Source of the DNA: Hyalella azteca
Lineage: Eukaryota > Arthropoda > Malacostraca > Amphipoda > Hyalellidae
DNA: 64,000 bases
NCBI RefSeq assembly: GCF_000764305.2
Contig: NW_025943805.1
Location: forward strand, 303,466 to 367,465
Reading direction: 5' to 3'
The translations under genes and the position numbers were made by a program. Below the pieces are notes generated by a model that worked only from the letters and a program-made list of their open reading frames with translations, was not told the DNA's origin and did no database searches. Numbering within the stretch: position 1 is the first letter of the stretch; each line of letters opens with the position of its first letter. Positions 22,844-35,200 of this stretch are shown one piece after another.

Positions 22844-25800
22844 GGCGTCACCAATTAAAAATCTGGATGTGTGTAAAATTTAAAGGATTATTTAGAAAAC
22901 ATTGGATTCGTCCGTTTCTAGGATATATGTTTCTTCCACACAGCGCTGATACTCATGAATTTAGTTAAGAACCGCCAATTGTTTTCACACAAAACAAAAT
23001 ATTGAAAATATTTCCATTACTATGTTGCTGAAACATTCCCGTATTTAGCTAAGGATTTAGTCTTCCCTCTCCGTATTAATCCAGAGTTCCATCAAACTAT
23101 GAGTGACAGATCTATCAAGATTATACATCGATAAATCTCGGAATATGTCTGCTTATAGAAACAATAACGATCGCAAATACGGACTTATGCCGATATTGGT
23201 GCTGTTTTGGAGGTTGTAGTTTTGATGCTGGTGTATTTACGAAACCTTCAGTCACAATGTCAAGGAATTAGTACGTGTGGAGGGAACGCCGCACGCCGGA
23301 ATGGAAGCGAACGCCTGAAAATAACAAGAACGTACGCCGTTGTCAGGAGGTTTTGATTGGCAGCTGATGGGGTACTATTCAAGCTGGGCAGGGAGTGATC
23401 CTACCGTGGGAGTAAACAATCACCTCGTTATTGTGTGCTTCAAAAAGAAGCTCAAAATAAACATAAATCGAATATGTATTTTTTCCATCTTACATCAGAG
23501 TTTTGAAAAAAAAAAACAGATCAGTGGGAAAACTTCTTTGCAAAAATTTCTAATTAAACAATATCCAATATCGGCAAGCAATCTAATCTGCACATTGGTT
23601 ATATTTGTGCATAAAAATTCACTTTTAAAATTTGACAAATGATCAATTTGATGAAACTATATCCCTGTTTATTTTGCTGCGTGTAGAAGAGTTTAAGAGA
23701 AAAGCAGCAGAAGAGTTTAAAAGAATAGCATAGTCCATAGTAGATCAAATATTTTACTACTGGAAAGATTATCACTACAAATAATACTTTAATAATGAAA
23801 TTTAATTTCTACCGTGGGAACGAATACAACTCTTCAATTATGAACTTCAAAAACTCTGATCAAACATTTAAGTATTTTTCCATCGTATTGATTCCTCGGT
23901 GTTTGCTTCACTTCCCTGCAAACACAAACCATACTGGCTCCACTCGAACGACTTAACAGAGTTTGGGACTAAGCTTATTGGTGTCACGAACATGAGGATG
24001 TTTGACAAGAAAACCAAGCAATATGTGTCCAGAACAAACTCGGAACAGTCGACCTGGCTATAAGCCTCACTTCTTGGCTGCCCGCATCGGGGCAGTGAAT
24101 GTTGGTGCTAAGAAAAAAAGAAACCGTTCGCAAAAATTTCCAACACGAAGTCGAAAGATTACAGATATTATACAAAATTACAGAAATTTCTTAAAAAAAT
24201 TTCGAAAAAAGAATAAAGTGAATATTTTTGGTAATGAATGTTATCTTAAACAATTCAGTTAAATTAAAACACTAGACTGCACATTCCCTACATAGTCAAC
24301 AAGTTTCCTAACCAAACCGAAATGTCAAGCAATCGAAGCGTGAAGATTTATTTACCTCATTTACTGCTGATCTCTTAGCGTAAAAGCAACCAAATCTACT
24401 GGCCATAAATTTTACAGAGGCTCATCAGTGTCCGGATAGGCAAAAGACCTCCCACAAAGTATGGTTTGCTTTGGTTGAAATTGACTTCTCATGTTTGCTT
24501 AAACGACAAGCTGACAAACTTCCACACAAGCTCAGGGTGCAACAGCAATGACCCTCATCGTCGTTGTAAAAAAGAGCATTTAATATAGTTTAATTTTCAA
24601 CGAAAATTATCGTTAAAGAATTTAAAACATATACGAAACATTCTAGAGGAAATAAATTAATTCAACTTTCAATTGACCACAAAACAACATACGTTCAATA
24701 CTAAAAGTTTTCAATACTCAGGTTTACCTTACTGCTCATATTCAAAGCTGAACGATGTTTATTTCTCAGGTTGAATTCTGAACAACTTTTAATACAAAAG
24801 CTTATAATGGAAAACTTTTAATACCCGAGCTCAATAATAAAAGTATTGGTCACAAAGAGTGGGTGCGTTTCTACAGAACGTGAATTCCTCAGTTAAAAAA
24901 GGCCTCTAGCTCGTCAGGATTTCCGATCGGGCCACTTTCGCTTCCACTGAAATTACTCGGCAGCAATTAGTGGACTTCGGCAATTTCATGCGTTTTAATT
25001 ATTATGAAAGTGATCGAACTTCATGGGCGTAACGGATGAGCGTGGGACAGAATACGTGGGAATGAAGTATTTCTCGTCGATTCTCAGGAATAGCTCAGCT
25101 GCTTCCGCGGCCACAGACAAAAAAGTATGCTTTATTTAGAAGGAAGTAGGAAAAATTTATTTGAAATATTAGAGAAATAATTATAACAATAAAGAAAAAT
25201 GCAAGGCAATGCTAATTCATTATACATATATCGTTAAGAACATATTAGGAACTGCATATAGGCTAGAAGTTCAGGACGCAAAACCCTGGGAATAGAGTAG
25301 GGCTATAAAAATATGTGCTACCCAGAAAAATACTTTTCTCCGTTTTACGAGGAGGGAATGCATTTCCGATAATTGAACGAGACTTATCTTTGCAGTAGCC
25401 CGCTACTACGATATATCTAACGAACTGCGATGATAGTTATTCTTATTATTCGGTGGCTGATTTAATTTTTCTATTTCTAAATCACCATTGATTACAGTAC
25501 CCCTTTCGTTACCAATATCACCATACTTATATGCGCTGTGTTCACAATAATCGAAGTCCATTTAGCAGATTCTGAACTTGTCTGGACTGAACCAGACGCA
25601 CCGGGGCAGGTATGGGGGCAGTGTACCGAGGATCTTCAATGTAGCTGGAAAAGCGGCATACGACATCATTATTTAAGCTTTTATTTTGTCTTTATTGTAC
25701 TGATAAGAGGCACTTTCTTAAGGTTGTTTTTCATATGCGTATTGTATTGAGCGGGCTAATACTTAAGAGAAAGGCAACAGGGTTAATTGGGGTAATAAGG

Positions 25801-26170
25801 AGACTAATTGTTGCCTTCGAACGAGTCAGAAAGGGCCCACTTCAATTATAATAGTTCTTGAAATGCCCTAAGCAACTGTGCAGAAATTTCTTAATTGAAA
25901 GAAAGGCATTCGTACCACTGATCACTGAACGCTCAGTGGACGAAATGCAGAGATCGTAAATTGGCAACAAAATGTATTCAGATTGAAGAAGACATAATTT
26001 ATCAAATTAGAGGCAAATTCATGGATACGAAGGTCCAGTAGATACGCCAGACTTACAGGAAAATGGCGTCAAGTATAAATACTTCGAGGTCTCTATTGTT
26101 TCGATACTTTCAATGTCCTTCGCATAACATTCGCAATCAATGGCCGCTCATATTTGTCAGAGTATAGATT

Positions 26171-26199
26171 GCAGGTGACTCCATATAGGAGTCACCTGC
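26171..26199. repeat. perfect 12-bp hairpin
   Basis: GCAGGTGACTCC and GGAGTCACCTGC pair perfectly around the 5-base loop ATATA, about 75 bp left of the mariner fold-back element. Its role is unknown. Confidence 0.85.
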
Positions 26200-26303
26200 A
26201 TATATTTTTCTCTCTATGATGGAGAATAGAAATATTTTGCCCACATAAGGTCATTGAAACGAACGAAATATCTACAGGGTCCTACAAAGAAACCTCCCTG
26301 ATT

Positions 26304-26630
26304 TCAATAGGTTTTTGCAAAAATCATACGCGACACATACAAAATTACGCTCGATAAATGATGTCCCCCATTGTTAAGACATTCACGAAGTCTTTCCCTG
26401 AAATTGCCCAGAGTTCTTCGTGTAACTTCCCTTGGAATGGCTGCCACTTCCAGCCTAATGGCATGTTTTAGTTCTTGAAGATTTCTGGGACGATGTTTGT
26501 ACACTTTAGCCTTTAGGTAGCCCCACAGAAAGAAATCACAAGGTGCTAGGTCGGGTGACCGTGGGGGCCAGGAAATGTCTCCTCTTAAAGAAGCAAGACG
26601 TCCAACGAACAACTCTCTTAACATTTCCAT
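26304..26630 (-). pseudogene. mariner/Tc1-type transposase C-terminal fragment (left arm)
   Basis: The minus-strand frame encodes the C-terminal third of an IS630-Tc1-mariner transposase. WPPRSPDLAPCDFFLWGYLK contains the third catalytic acid position of the DDE/D domain (the Asp of APCDFF). The tail YKHRPRNLQELKHAIRLE and GNFRERLRECLNNGGHH is typical of this family in insects. The first two catalytic acids and the DNA-binding N-terminus are absent. Loss of the natural stop region lets the frame run on into the terminal repeat, giving an aberrant last dozen residues. A non-functional relic. Confidence 0.85.
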
Positions 26631-26652
26631 GGACCGGCGAGCAGTGTGAGTC

Positions 26653-26856
26653 TTTCTGTGGGGCTACCTGAATGCTGAAGTGTACAAACATCGTCCCAGA
26701 AATCTTCAAGAACTAAAACATGCCATTAGGCAGGAAGTGACAGCTATTCCAAGGGAAGTTACACGAAGAACTCTGGGTAACTTCAGGGAAAGACTTCGTG
26801 AATGTCTCAACAATGGGGGACATCATTTATCGAACATAATTTTCGCAACCAAGTAA
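26653..26856 (+). pseudogene. mariner/Tc1-type transposase C-terminal fragment (right arm)
   Basis: From FLWGYL to a natural TAA, 67 codons match the left-arm peptide with a few substitutions (for example KAKVY to NAEVY, RLEVAAIP to RQEVTAIP). It ends SNIIFATK and stop, the likely authentic C-terminus. It lacks everything upstream, including all catalytic acids. It faces away from the left-arm copy, so the two gene tails point toward opposite ends of the element. Confidence 0.8.
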
Positions 26857-27810
26857 AGTGCACCGAATAATGTAAAATGGCATCAAATAAACTATTCACA
26901 AATAAAATTAATTGTTTTGTATGTGTCGTATGATTTTTGTAAAAGCCTATTGAAATCAGGGAGGTTTTTTGGAGGACCCTGTATTATCTAGTTTCCTGGT
27001 AGACTCTACATGTAGATAAAACATCATTCTCCGATGAATATTTTTCTTAACAGAACTTAATGAACTTCACGAAATTTTTGCATTTTTTAAGCCATACTGA
27101 AAAATGATTGGCTTTTTGGTAAAGTAAAGTAAGTAGCCAGTATGAAAGCGGGGATCTAAAACTTAATCTTAAATCAGAATCGATGAGCAGCTGCTTTTGA
27201 CGGCCTCGCCGTGCCCAGGATCCGAGGGCACAATGGCCGATCGAAGGGCTCTCAGTGAGGGCAGAAATCTGGCCTTTAATAGCCGTCTCGCGCATGAGAG
27301 AGGCTTTTTGATGCGACAAAATTGGCCCTCGATATTTTTTATGGCCACATCCGAGCGATCGTACCCGATGGCGGCTTCACAGCATCAGCTGTGAATCTCG
27401 TATTGTCCTCGACGCGTGCTGCTCGGATTAATTGCATATGCTTTTTCAGATGGGGATGGGGACACTAAATATATGAGCCATGGAGAACTACTTTCAACGA
27501 TCACATAATTTTTTGGTATTTTAAAAAAATAATATACTAACCGAATTTTAATGTTCATCTGAGTGTTTTGATGCGCATCCATACATAAATGTAAGTTCTA
27601 ATGCAGGCTTCATTGAAGACCAAAGAGTATTTATTATTGACAATTTTCTTGTTGTTTTTCTCTATTCAACCAATTAATCTTATGATAGGACTTGAAATTT
27701 ATATATAAGGTCTCCAGAGACATTTTATTATAATTTACGACGTTACGAAGGCATCTACGTTAATTATCAAGTAGGTGAAGAGTTTTGCAACACTTGAATT
27801 TGAATTTTTT

Positions 27811-28044
27811 TTAAATTGCGTTGGTACCATCATAGGGCATTATGGATACAGATTGAAAATCAGGGCTTGAATTACGAGAATAGTTTAAACGTCCGGTGGT
27901 GTGTAAATTTATAGCTGGAGACTCATGCTTGATGATGAGAGCCTCAGCTATCGTCAGTCTTGTGGCGTCTGGGCATCTCATGACGATGCTGGTGCAGGTC
28001 TCCAACGTCGCGCGAGTGAGTGTCTCATTATGAGCCTTTCTCGA
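27811..28044 (-). pseudogene. GIY-YIG-like nuclease C-terminus of a retroelement
   Basis: A minus-strand frame open for 77 codons ends in TAA at 27811. It contains LTIAEALIIKHESPAIN, which matches the Glu-centred end of GIY-YIG domains in retroelement-encoded endonucleases (pattern L.I.EAL.IK...P.(I/L)N). Just before it, MRCPDATR fits the short loop seen in those proteins. The GIY-YIG signature and any reverse transcriptase would lie further upstream on this strand but are missing, because the inverted second copy begins there. Recognition rests on the motif; a profile search would settle it. Confidence 0.45.
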
Positions 28045-28227
28045 TCATGTGGTTCTTCGGTCCTCCGGTCTGGAGATGGCATGTTAGGCGGCGGCTCGAA
28101 GTCGTGCTGGTCAAACCAATGTAATTTAAATTCTGGAAAAGTCTACAACTTTCTTTGGGGCATGAATATTTGAAAATAACACTGGTTTCTTGTATAGGTA
28201 TTTAAAATAACATTGGTTTCTCTCTAG

Positions 28228-28392
28228 TTACCGGATTTGTCAGGACGTTGGAACAGTTCACGTAATTCGGGCTCTGATTTTCAATCTGTATCCATAATGC
28301 CCTATGTTTGTGCTAGCGAAATTAAAAAAAATTCAAATTCAAGCGTTGCAAAACTATTTTCCGGTAACTCATGTCAGGCGGTAGAGGGTTGA
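28228..28392 (+). pseudogene. second, inverted copy of the same retroelement C-terminus
   Basis: The plus frame reads GRWNSSRNSGSDFQSVSIMPY, aligning with GRLNYSRNSSPDFQSVSIMPY on the opposite strand. After that point the two tails differ: this copy reads on through the shared 3' sequence to TGA at 28390. Synonymous and replacement differences show the two copies came from different source elements or are old. Confidence 0.5.
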
Positions 28393-31152
28393 GTTGAGCA
28401 ATTTTCCAGTGACAAATCGGTGCACAAATACACTATAATATCACCAGTCTTGTGGCGTCTGGGCGAATAGAATTTTCTTGTCTACAGAATAAACAATGCT
28501 CTAATATTTTTTGGTGTTGAGAATACGGTTTTTATTTTAAATTACTATTATTCACCTCTATCTATTTCCCTTTTAATAGTTCAACTATACCCACGGACCC
28601 ACGTCTCCAGCATCACAAGTGTTGATCTCTTGCATGAGTAGCAGGAGTTGACGAGCGTCAGCTGATGCACTCGAGTGACGCTGCCATTGTAATACTTTTT
28701 TCCTCTTCGTAAGCAATAGCCGAAAAGGATCTCTCGAATTAATCAATAACTTGAAATGGTAGTGCAGTTCTCAGACTTTATTCTGTATGGACCCTTTGGG
28801 TTCGTCAATAACTTGAAATTGAAGTATCTTGTAGCCTTATATGAATATTTTATTTCTTTGCGCCTTCATTTTTTAAGTTTCTGTATATATTCTAACCAGT
28901 ATTTTCCATAGATAAGAAATATAGCTTTCATGTCGCACTGAAATTTTGCAAAATTATTGTTTCTTCGTTACAAAGTTCAATTTTATAGTTTAGCCAAACC
29001 AATTAATAATCAATTCGTCAGAGAAAGTCCCGTAACTAAAATATCATCAAAAATTAAGGCATAGATCTTGTTTGCACTTAACGCCTAACTTAAAAAAAAA
29101 CTTAATCGAAAAACCTGGGCGAAATATTATGTTAAATATCTCTGTACTTCTTTCATATGATAATTCAAAGAGTTCTTCGTATTATGGTTGAAGTCTAATC
29201 AGTCAATCTGTGCCATACCGCAGCCAATGCGCAGCAGCAGCTGCTACTATTGTTGCTTGTGCTGCTACTATTGTTGCTTCCCAACCTTCGTGGGTAAAAA
29301 GAGCAGCCGCTACGGTCAGAGCTTCACGGTTGTTTTCATTCGTAAAACCTGACCGTACTTTTTGAAATGTGGCTACGAGCAAGCGTGGCAGATGATACAT
29401 GGGGTCGATCTTAACTTATTATGCATTCGATTGGTAGAATCAGTGGTTGGGACACCACTCTGAACATTTGGGTAGAATCAATCAGTTCTTGCGAAATATA
29501 TGTATTATATATATACTATTTTGGATCCCATTTGGGATATATTTTGTTCCAAGTTTTCAAGTTTTAGGGGGAGTTTCATATAATACCTCTATCGTGTATT
29601 TTGCTCTTCAATTTGAATCTGAGCTAGTACTGTGTCCGGTTTTTCATACAAAAGTCTATCTCGATAGCATTATGAACGTGTGGGCATAAAAGAAGAACAC
29701 ATAGCTAAAAATAACCAAAAGATCGAATAATCGAAGAAGATCAATAATTTTGAAATTCTCTCCCAATCGAGCGCCCAACCATTATAGTTTTCGATAAATC
29801 AAAACATTAAAATAATTAAAACTGTTAGAGATATTTTCATAAACATCTCTGCATAAACGGGATTTCTTTATTAGAAACCAATATAATGGTGGCGAACGCT
29901 AACCAAATTAGTTCATGAAATCTTGTACTTGTTTAAATTCACAATTTCTCGGGGGAAGTAATGAATCATCTTGTATCTTAACATTTAATAACTGATTCAC
30001 CAAGCTGTTTAAATTTTCATTACCTGCAATAAACGTGAGTCCAATACCCTACAATTGCCTTGACAATCCTGTATTTTACTCCGCACCCTGAAGATTACTT
30101 TATAGAAACAGCGCCTTTCAACGTCGCAAACTTGCAGTCTTTGCCACCACAATACAACAAAGTGCGGCTTAATGAAGCCTCATACTCATTACTTGGCAAT
30201 GAAACTTGAAATAAAGCACAGGCTTTCTCAGTCCTGGTTGCAGGAATGAAACGCAAAGGCCGAGTTATTGAGCTCATAATGGCAGTTATCTTGACTGCCT
30301 CACTTGGCTACGGTCGCGCTACCTTCCCTCCTTGCGCTCTGAGAGAAGATAAAGCAAGCGATGCTGTGAACACATGCTATGATTACGTGCTGTTTGAAAT
30401 GTAAGCATTGATAATATAGTATTATTCTTGATATGGATTGAATCATAGGACGATTTTGGGTAATGAAAATCTGGTCGTCTCTTATGTAGAAAACGGAAAT
30501 CGGGAACAAATTATTTCATTGTATGCACGATTCTAAGGCATGTAAATGATCAAACTGGGAAGTTCACCAGTGACAAATTTATAAGCTTCACTTTTTAATA
30601 CTTACTAATAAATAATTCAAATTGATTATTTATATTTGGGCACTGTGTGCGCTTTAGCGCTTCTTCCCGTATAAATAAATAAAAAATGTAACCCGCAAAA
30701 TATGCGTTTCACCTATAGACCAAAATTTAATTAATTAAATTTCGCAAAATTACATGGTCATCACAAAACTGGTGTTGATTCTTTGAGAGAATTTAGGAGA
30801 GAATTCATTGGTAAAATTATTTTAAATGTATCTCCGACTTCCTGAATAAAATATTTATAAGTTGCCAGTATAGCAAAAATTAAGAGCCTGGAGATCCACA
30901 GCTGCACGTGGGCGATTTAGTCAGTAATGTCTCGCAAATTTCGACATTCATTAGACGCCCGCCTGTGTTCGTAGTCGAGATACCGGGTGTATCCTTTTCC
31001 GGGCACAAAATATTGTTTGTAAACAAACACACTTATTTACACGCATAAAAGTGAGGTTCCCGCAGTGCTCTTTCATAGGATTCAAAAGAATCCATTTAGG
31101 ATGTGCCCAATGCAACGAGCCTCATGCTGTCTCATAGGATATTTATTTTTAG
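28393..31152. other. non-coding stretch
   Basis: A further 20-bp piece of the retroelement, CAGTCTTGTGGCGTCTGGGC, occurs at 28445-28464 (first copy 27955-27974), so element debris continues to at least 28464. The rest is AT-rich. Trinucleotide-like GCTGCTACTATTGTTGCT repeats lie at about 29235-29280. No gene is recognised; small frames at 29203-29689 and 30095-30509 lack support. Confidence 0.4.
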
Positions 31153-31261
31153 GAACCCATCAGGGGCACAGAAAAGGATGAGTTGCTTTACGACGTCACT
31201 GGACAAAACCGCTGCACGCCATCCCTTTAAACTCGCTGGTCGTCTGAATGCCAAAAGCACG
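31153..31261 (+). CDS. candidate exon, unrecognised
   Basis: GATATTTATTTTTAG precedes 109 bases, of which frame 2 is open over 36 codons and ends exactly on a codon boundary at AGCACG before the donor GTATGAATC. Frame 1 meets a TAA. The segment is GC-richer than both flanks, as an exon would be. The peptide is Ser/Lys/Ala rich with one Cys (MSCFTTSLDKTAARHPFKLA inside it). No family is recognised. Confidence 0.27.
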
Positions 31262-31734
31262 GTATGAATCTCAGTAAATTTCCTCGTCATTTAGTTGAGG
31301 CATTCAACCGTATACACGTAACCGTAAGAATTGAAAGAAATAAATATGAGGTTCGTAGTCAGTGAGATTATTATAATATTTATATTGCGGCATTTAAAAA
31401 ACACACTTTCATTCAGATAAGTTCACTTAGCTTGAAGCATCACTATTAATGTTTTTATCGCAAATACGAGTATATTTGCATCTATTTACTTTATTCTGGA
31501 AAGTTTTAAATATTTTTCTTTTTATCAAATATATAATTATGCACGAAGAGTTCAAAGGTGGAAAATATTTTTTTTTTGCAATTCAATTTGACGACTAAGT
31601 TGGAGAAAAGCCGCAATCATAACGACGAGATAAATATTTGATCCATGAAAAGTTCTAGTTATTCTGCACAGAGCTCATTTTTCATAATTTTTTAATCGAA
31701 GATATTCGTGTTCTATCAGACATCTTACTTCACA

Positions 31735-32200
31735 TTCAGCTATTCCGTTTCATTCACTTTCATCGTTTCATTTCATTTCCTTGTATCTATTTCATTTCAT
31801 TCACTTTCAGCTATTTTGTTTCATTCATTTTCACCGATTTCATTTCATTCACTTTCATCTATTTCATTTCATTCACTTTCATATATTTCATTTCATTCAC
31901 TTTCATCTATTTCATTTAATTTACTTGCATCTATTTCATTCATTTCACTCACTTTCATATATTTCATTTCCTTCACTTTCATCTATTTTATTTCATTCAC
32001 TTTCATCTATTTTTTTCATTCACTTTCATCTATTTCATTTCAATCACTTTCATCGTTTCATTTCATTCACTTTTATCGTTTAATTTCATTCACTTTCATC
32101 TATTTCATTTCATTCATTTTCATCGTTTTATTTCATTCACTTTCATCTATTTCATTTCATTCAATTTCGTCTATTTCATTTCATTCACTTTCATCGTTTA
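31735..32200. repeat. 24-bp T-rich minisatellite, about 19 units
   Basis: The unit is TTTCATTTCATTCACTTTCA plus TCTA, with many shortened 19-20-bp variants (TTTCATTCACTTTCATCGTT). The 24-bp period is eight codons, so a plus frame of about 175 codons rich in Phe, Ser, Ile and His stays open across it. This is a satellite by-product. Confidence 0.95.
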
Positions 32201-35200
32201 ATTATCTAACAAATCTTCGGAAGAAACTATCATAGAACTGCCAACGGAGATGAAAAGCAAACTGAGAAAGAATGCCACCCACATTGCAAGGCAGCTCAGA
32301 CGCCTTTAGGAGCTGTTGCTGCTACAGTAAAGTTGTTCGCATTCAAAGAAGCTCCAGCCGCCGATATTAATTAAGCTGGACGAGTAAAAGATTGGCTGTC
32401 TGTGCGAACTAATGGAGGTCTTCTTAAAACTAACATCACTCGGTAGTTGCAGCCTTATCCTAACATCGACTGGAGCTTTCCAGTGGCTTATCTTTGAAGG
32501 CCAAGATCGTTCTGCCATGCTGATCCAACTGGTCCATTAGGTTCTCTAGCAAGCTCATTTTTCCCTTGCAATCGCAGAAATAGACCACGGAGATAAAGCC
32601 TATAGTTTGTATTAAGTCTGTGCACCTTTAACGAAAAAAAAATACGGACATGCTTTCGACCTTTCCAATCGGTGGGTTGGTCAGAAAATTTTCCGCATAG
32701 GCATACCTATACTTGAAAGAGGCGGTGCAGGCAAAAAAATTACTTTCACGTTTACGTGCTAAAATTTCATATTTTTGTACATTAATTTTACATAAAATTT
32801 GCATGTGATAGCAGTCTCACTTTTCAACGCCTTTCCGAAAGAAGCGGTCAAAGCTGAACATCATATTCACATCGTACCTAACTATCTAGATAATCAATGC
32901 CGATGCTCAAAACTTATCAATACTTCAAAATTTATTAAACAATTAATGCTTTCATGTATTTCACATTCAATCATTTCAAGATTTTTAAAAATAAATTAGC
33001 TCCAAAACACTTTGCTAGTGGGCCATTTATAGATGTAAATATTTGTAATTAAATTGATAAACTTCAGCATTCTCGTAAATGAATGGCACATTCCAGATCC
33101 AATTTGTAGAACAAATTGAGCTATGTTGAGGATCAACACATTGGAAATACTGAAATGATTTACCTGTGATTTTAGAAGTAATTTCAGGCCCTAAAGCTAA
33201 GTTTTCAGTTGATTGAGTATTTATTGACATAGTAATTCTCGCTTAGTTCACAAGAATCCAATGCAATTCTCTTTTTTCGATGTGTAAAACAACTTGAGAA
33301 TTCATACTTTTTTTCATTCAGGTGTGCAGCTACCGTACAAGACACTCATGGCTAGCGGAATCGCCAGCTAAAAGTAGAAAGTAAAGGGCAAGCAGAATTT
33401 TCCTCAACGAGATAACACGCTTACAACTTCAACAATAAGCGCCCGACAGAGCTATGAACCATCGATGCAGTATACCAAGCACGGACGATTGAGAGTAAAA
33501 GACGAAATCCTATAGAAAATCTTCATGATTCATTTGAGTTCATTCTTTGCCCTTAAAAATAAAAAAATTGCAACAGTGACGAAGTCAAAAAATATGTTTT
33601 TTGTTTATCAGAGATTTTTTCGGTCTATTAAGGAAAATTTATTATTACATCTCATGTATGGTAGAGTTCATAGACGTTGTATTGGGATGAAAATCCATTA
33701 TTTTCCAGTCATTTTTTTAGTGATGAATATTCGATGATTCCGTAATGTCAGTGCCATTTTTTCTAAAAACTGTGGTGCCTTCTCAAAAACATAGATACAA
33801 ATTTTCGATGATGCCCTTCATGGTATTGGCGTTTTGTGAACTATGCAATGATATTCCAGTAGCTTTCAAATGCCAATGAAAACGATAAGGCAATTTAAAA
33901 TGAAATGTCTTAGCCATAGCGATAACTGTGGGCGCTTTTCCCCCTTCGGGATCAGGTGAACAAATCGGACTGTCATTGCGAGGCACGAGCTTAGCATCCT
34001 CCAATGGATGAGTTCTGAGCGAGACTTGCAATTAGGCGTGAAAGACATCAAGAATCTAACCGCAATCGTCAGTACCCAAAGGCATCAAGAATCACAAATG
34101 ACCACTTCCTACTTTTCTGCCATCGACACTTAGTCGGTCTCATCCTGTTCTAAGAGAAGTTAGTCAGAGTACAATTGCAATCAGATCGAACTTGAACAAT
34201 TTTCGATGTAATCCGTGCAACGAACGTGTAAATTGTGTCTTTGGTTTGCCGACCGTAATTCGCTATGGATCAGTGCTAGAAAAAGATACAAGTAATGACA
34301 GTATTTTTGATCCCTTGGAATCTTCTGAATTTTGAAATTGTAGGTGTAAATGCGCGATTCTGAATTTCTTGAACATAAATTACCTATAATGATGTAAACA
34401 TAAAAACCACACCTAGAGTGCTTAACTTAGCTGTTAAGTTGTATACTATCATTTTCACAAGTTTCTTTGCAGGACCAGTTTTCTTTTGACGTAAGCAAAC
34501 TTTATAACAAAAAAAGTCCTAATGTCGCAGCAGTACTCGTGCCTAGGCAGAGGCCAATATTTACACTCGATTTTCCTGGTTCTTAAATTTGGAAAATGTG
34601 TTAGAGAATCGAAGCTGCTGCCTGCCACGTGTGGCTTCTTCTGTCACACCATCAGCAGCAACATACTGTGCCGTAAAATATTTGAGATGAGAAAATTGGC
34701 AAGTACAAGAGTGACCACTGTACATGGATGTAAACTTGATTTTCCATACCATGCTTAAAAAAACTGTGCGGAGACAGTTTGATAAACAAGATTGTGTGAG
34801 TAACTATAAGAAGTGCAACAGTGTGCACTGTGTACTTTGAATTGTACAATGAGAAAAGTCAAAATTGTTTAAAGTAAGGAATTGCTCGATTTTTTCAAAG
34901 TTTGGCCGATGGAAAATGTCTTTGTTCAAGGAAAAATAGGAGACTATTAAAAAAATTTTTTAAGGAATTTTTATCACGTGCAGACAAAGGGTACTTTGCT
35001 AGTGAGCTTTGAACATCGATATTCTTACGTCGCAGCAAAGCAGATAATGTAATAGAGCTAAATAACAAGATAGCTAACTACGTCATTCAAATTTTGCGAC
35101 TCTTCAATGATATTGACGTCCATCGTCCTCGAGGTACTCATCATCCATCATTGTTCTTCATCACTTGTTATGACTCTGACTACATGGAACTATTTTCCCT

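Larger units (their letters stand above)
22072..26272. other. non-coding stretch with weak coding-like patches
   Basis: GC-richer patches occur at 22430-22660, 23150-23440, 23880-24120, 24420-24560 and 24890-25110. At about 23870-24063 a plus frame of about 62 codons ends in TAA, and a second plus frame (from 24002) continues 3' of it, which could be a frameshifted relic. At about 25010-25130 a minus frame of about 48 codons has balanced composition. None has a strong splice pair or recognised domain. Confidence 0.35.
26273..26983. mobile_element. Tc1/mariner-type fold-back element
   Basis: The element starts TACAGGGTCC at 26273 and ends GGACCCTGTA at 26983, with TA at each border as in the TA target duplication of Tc1/mariner transposons. 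The outer 38 bp are near-perfect inverted repeats. Beyond that, the whole left arm is homologous to the right arm in opposite orientation: both carry the 3' end of the same transposase gene. The left arm has lost about 70 bp of the non-coding stretch between gene end and terminal repeat that the right arm keeps. The right arm starts later in the gene, at the codons for FLWGYL. It cannot encode an active transposase. Confidence 0.85.
27781..28392. mobile_element. inverted pair of retroelement tails (GIY-YIG type, Penelope-like?)
   Basis: The arms 27781-27893 and 28242-28355 are an imperfect inverted repeat of about 110 bp. Shared blocks include AGTTTTGCAAC, TTGAATTTGAATTTTTTTT and GGGCATTATGGATACAGATT. 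The two arms encode homologous protein ends on opposite strands (next entries). Between them lies about 350 bp, the left part of which is still coding on the minus strand. No clear target duplication was found. Inverted and head-to-head partial copies are known for Penelope-like elements; the family assignment is inference from one motif. Confidence 0.5.

Noticed and set aside
23870..24262. Frameshifted coding relic spanning two plus frames
   Set aside because: Both frames look mildly protein-like, but the minus strand is open too and no domain or splice site supports a choice.
31708..32235. 175-codon Phe/Ser/His-rich plus-strand ORF
   Set aside because: Produced by a 24-bp (eight-codon) T-rich minisatellite; the overlapping second frame is equally open.
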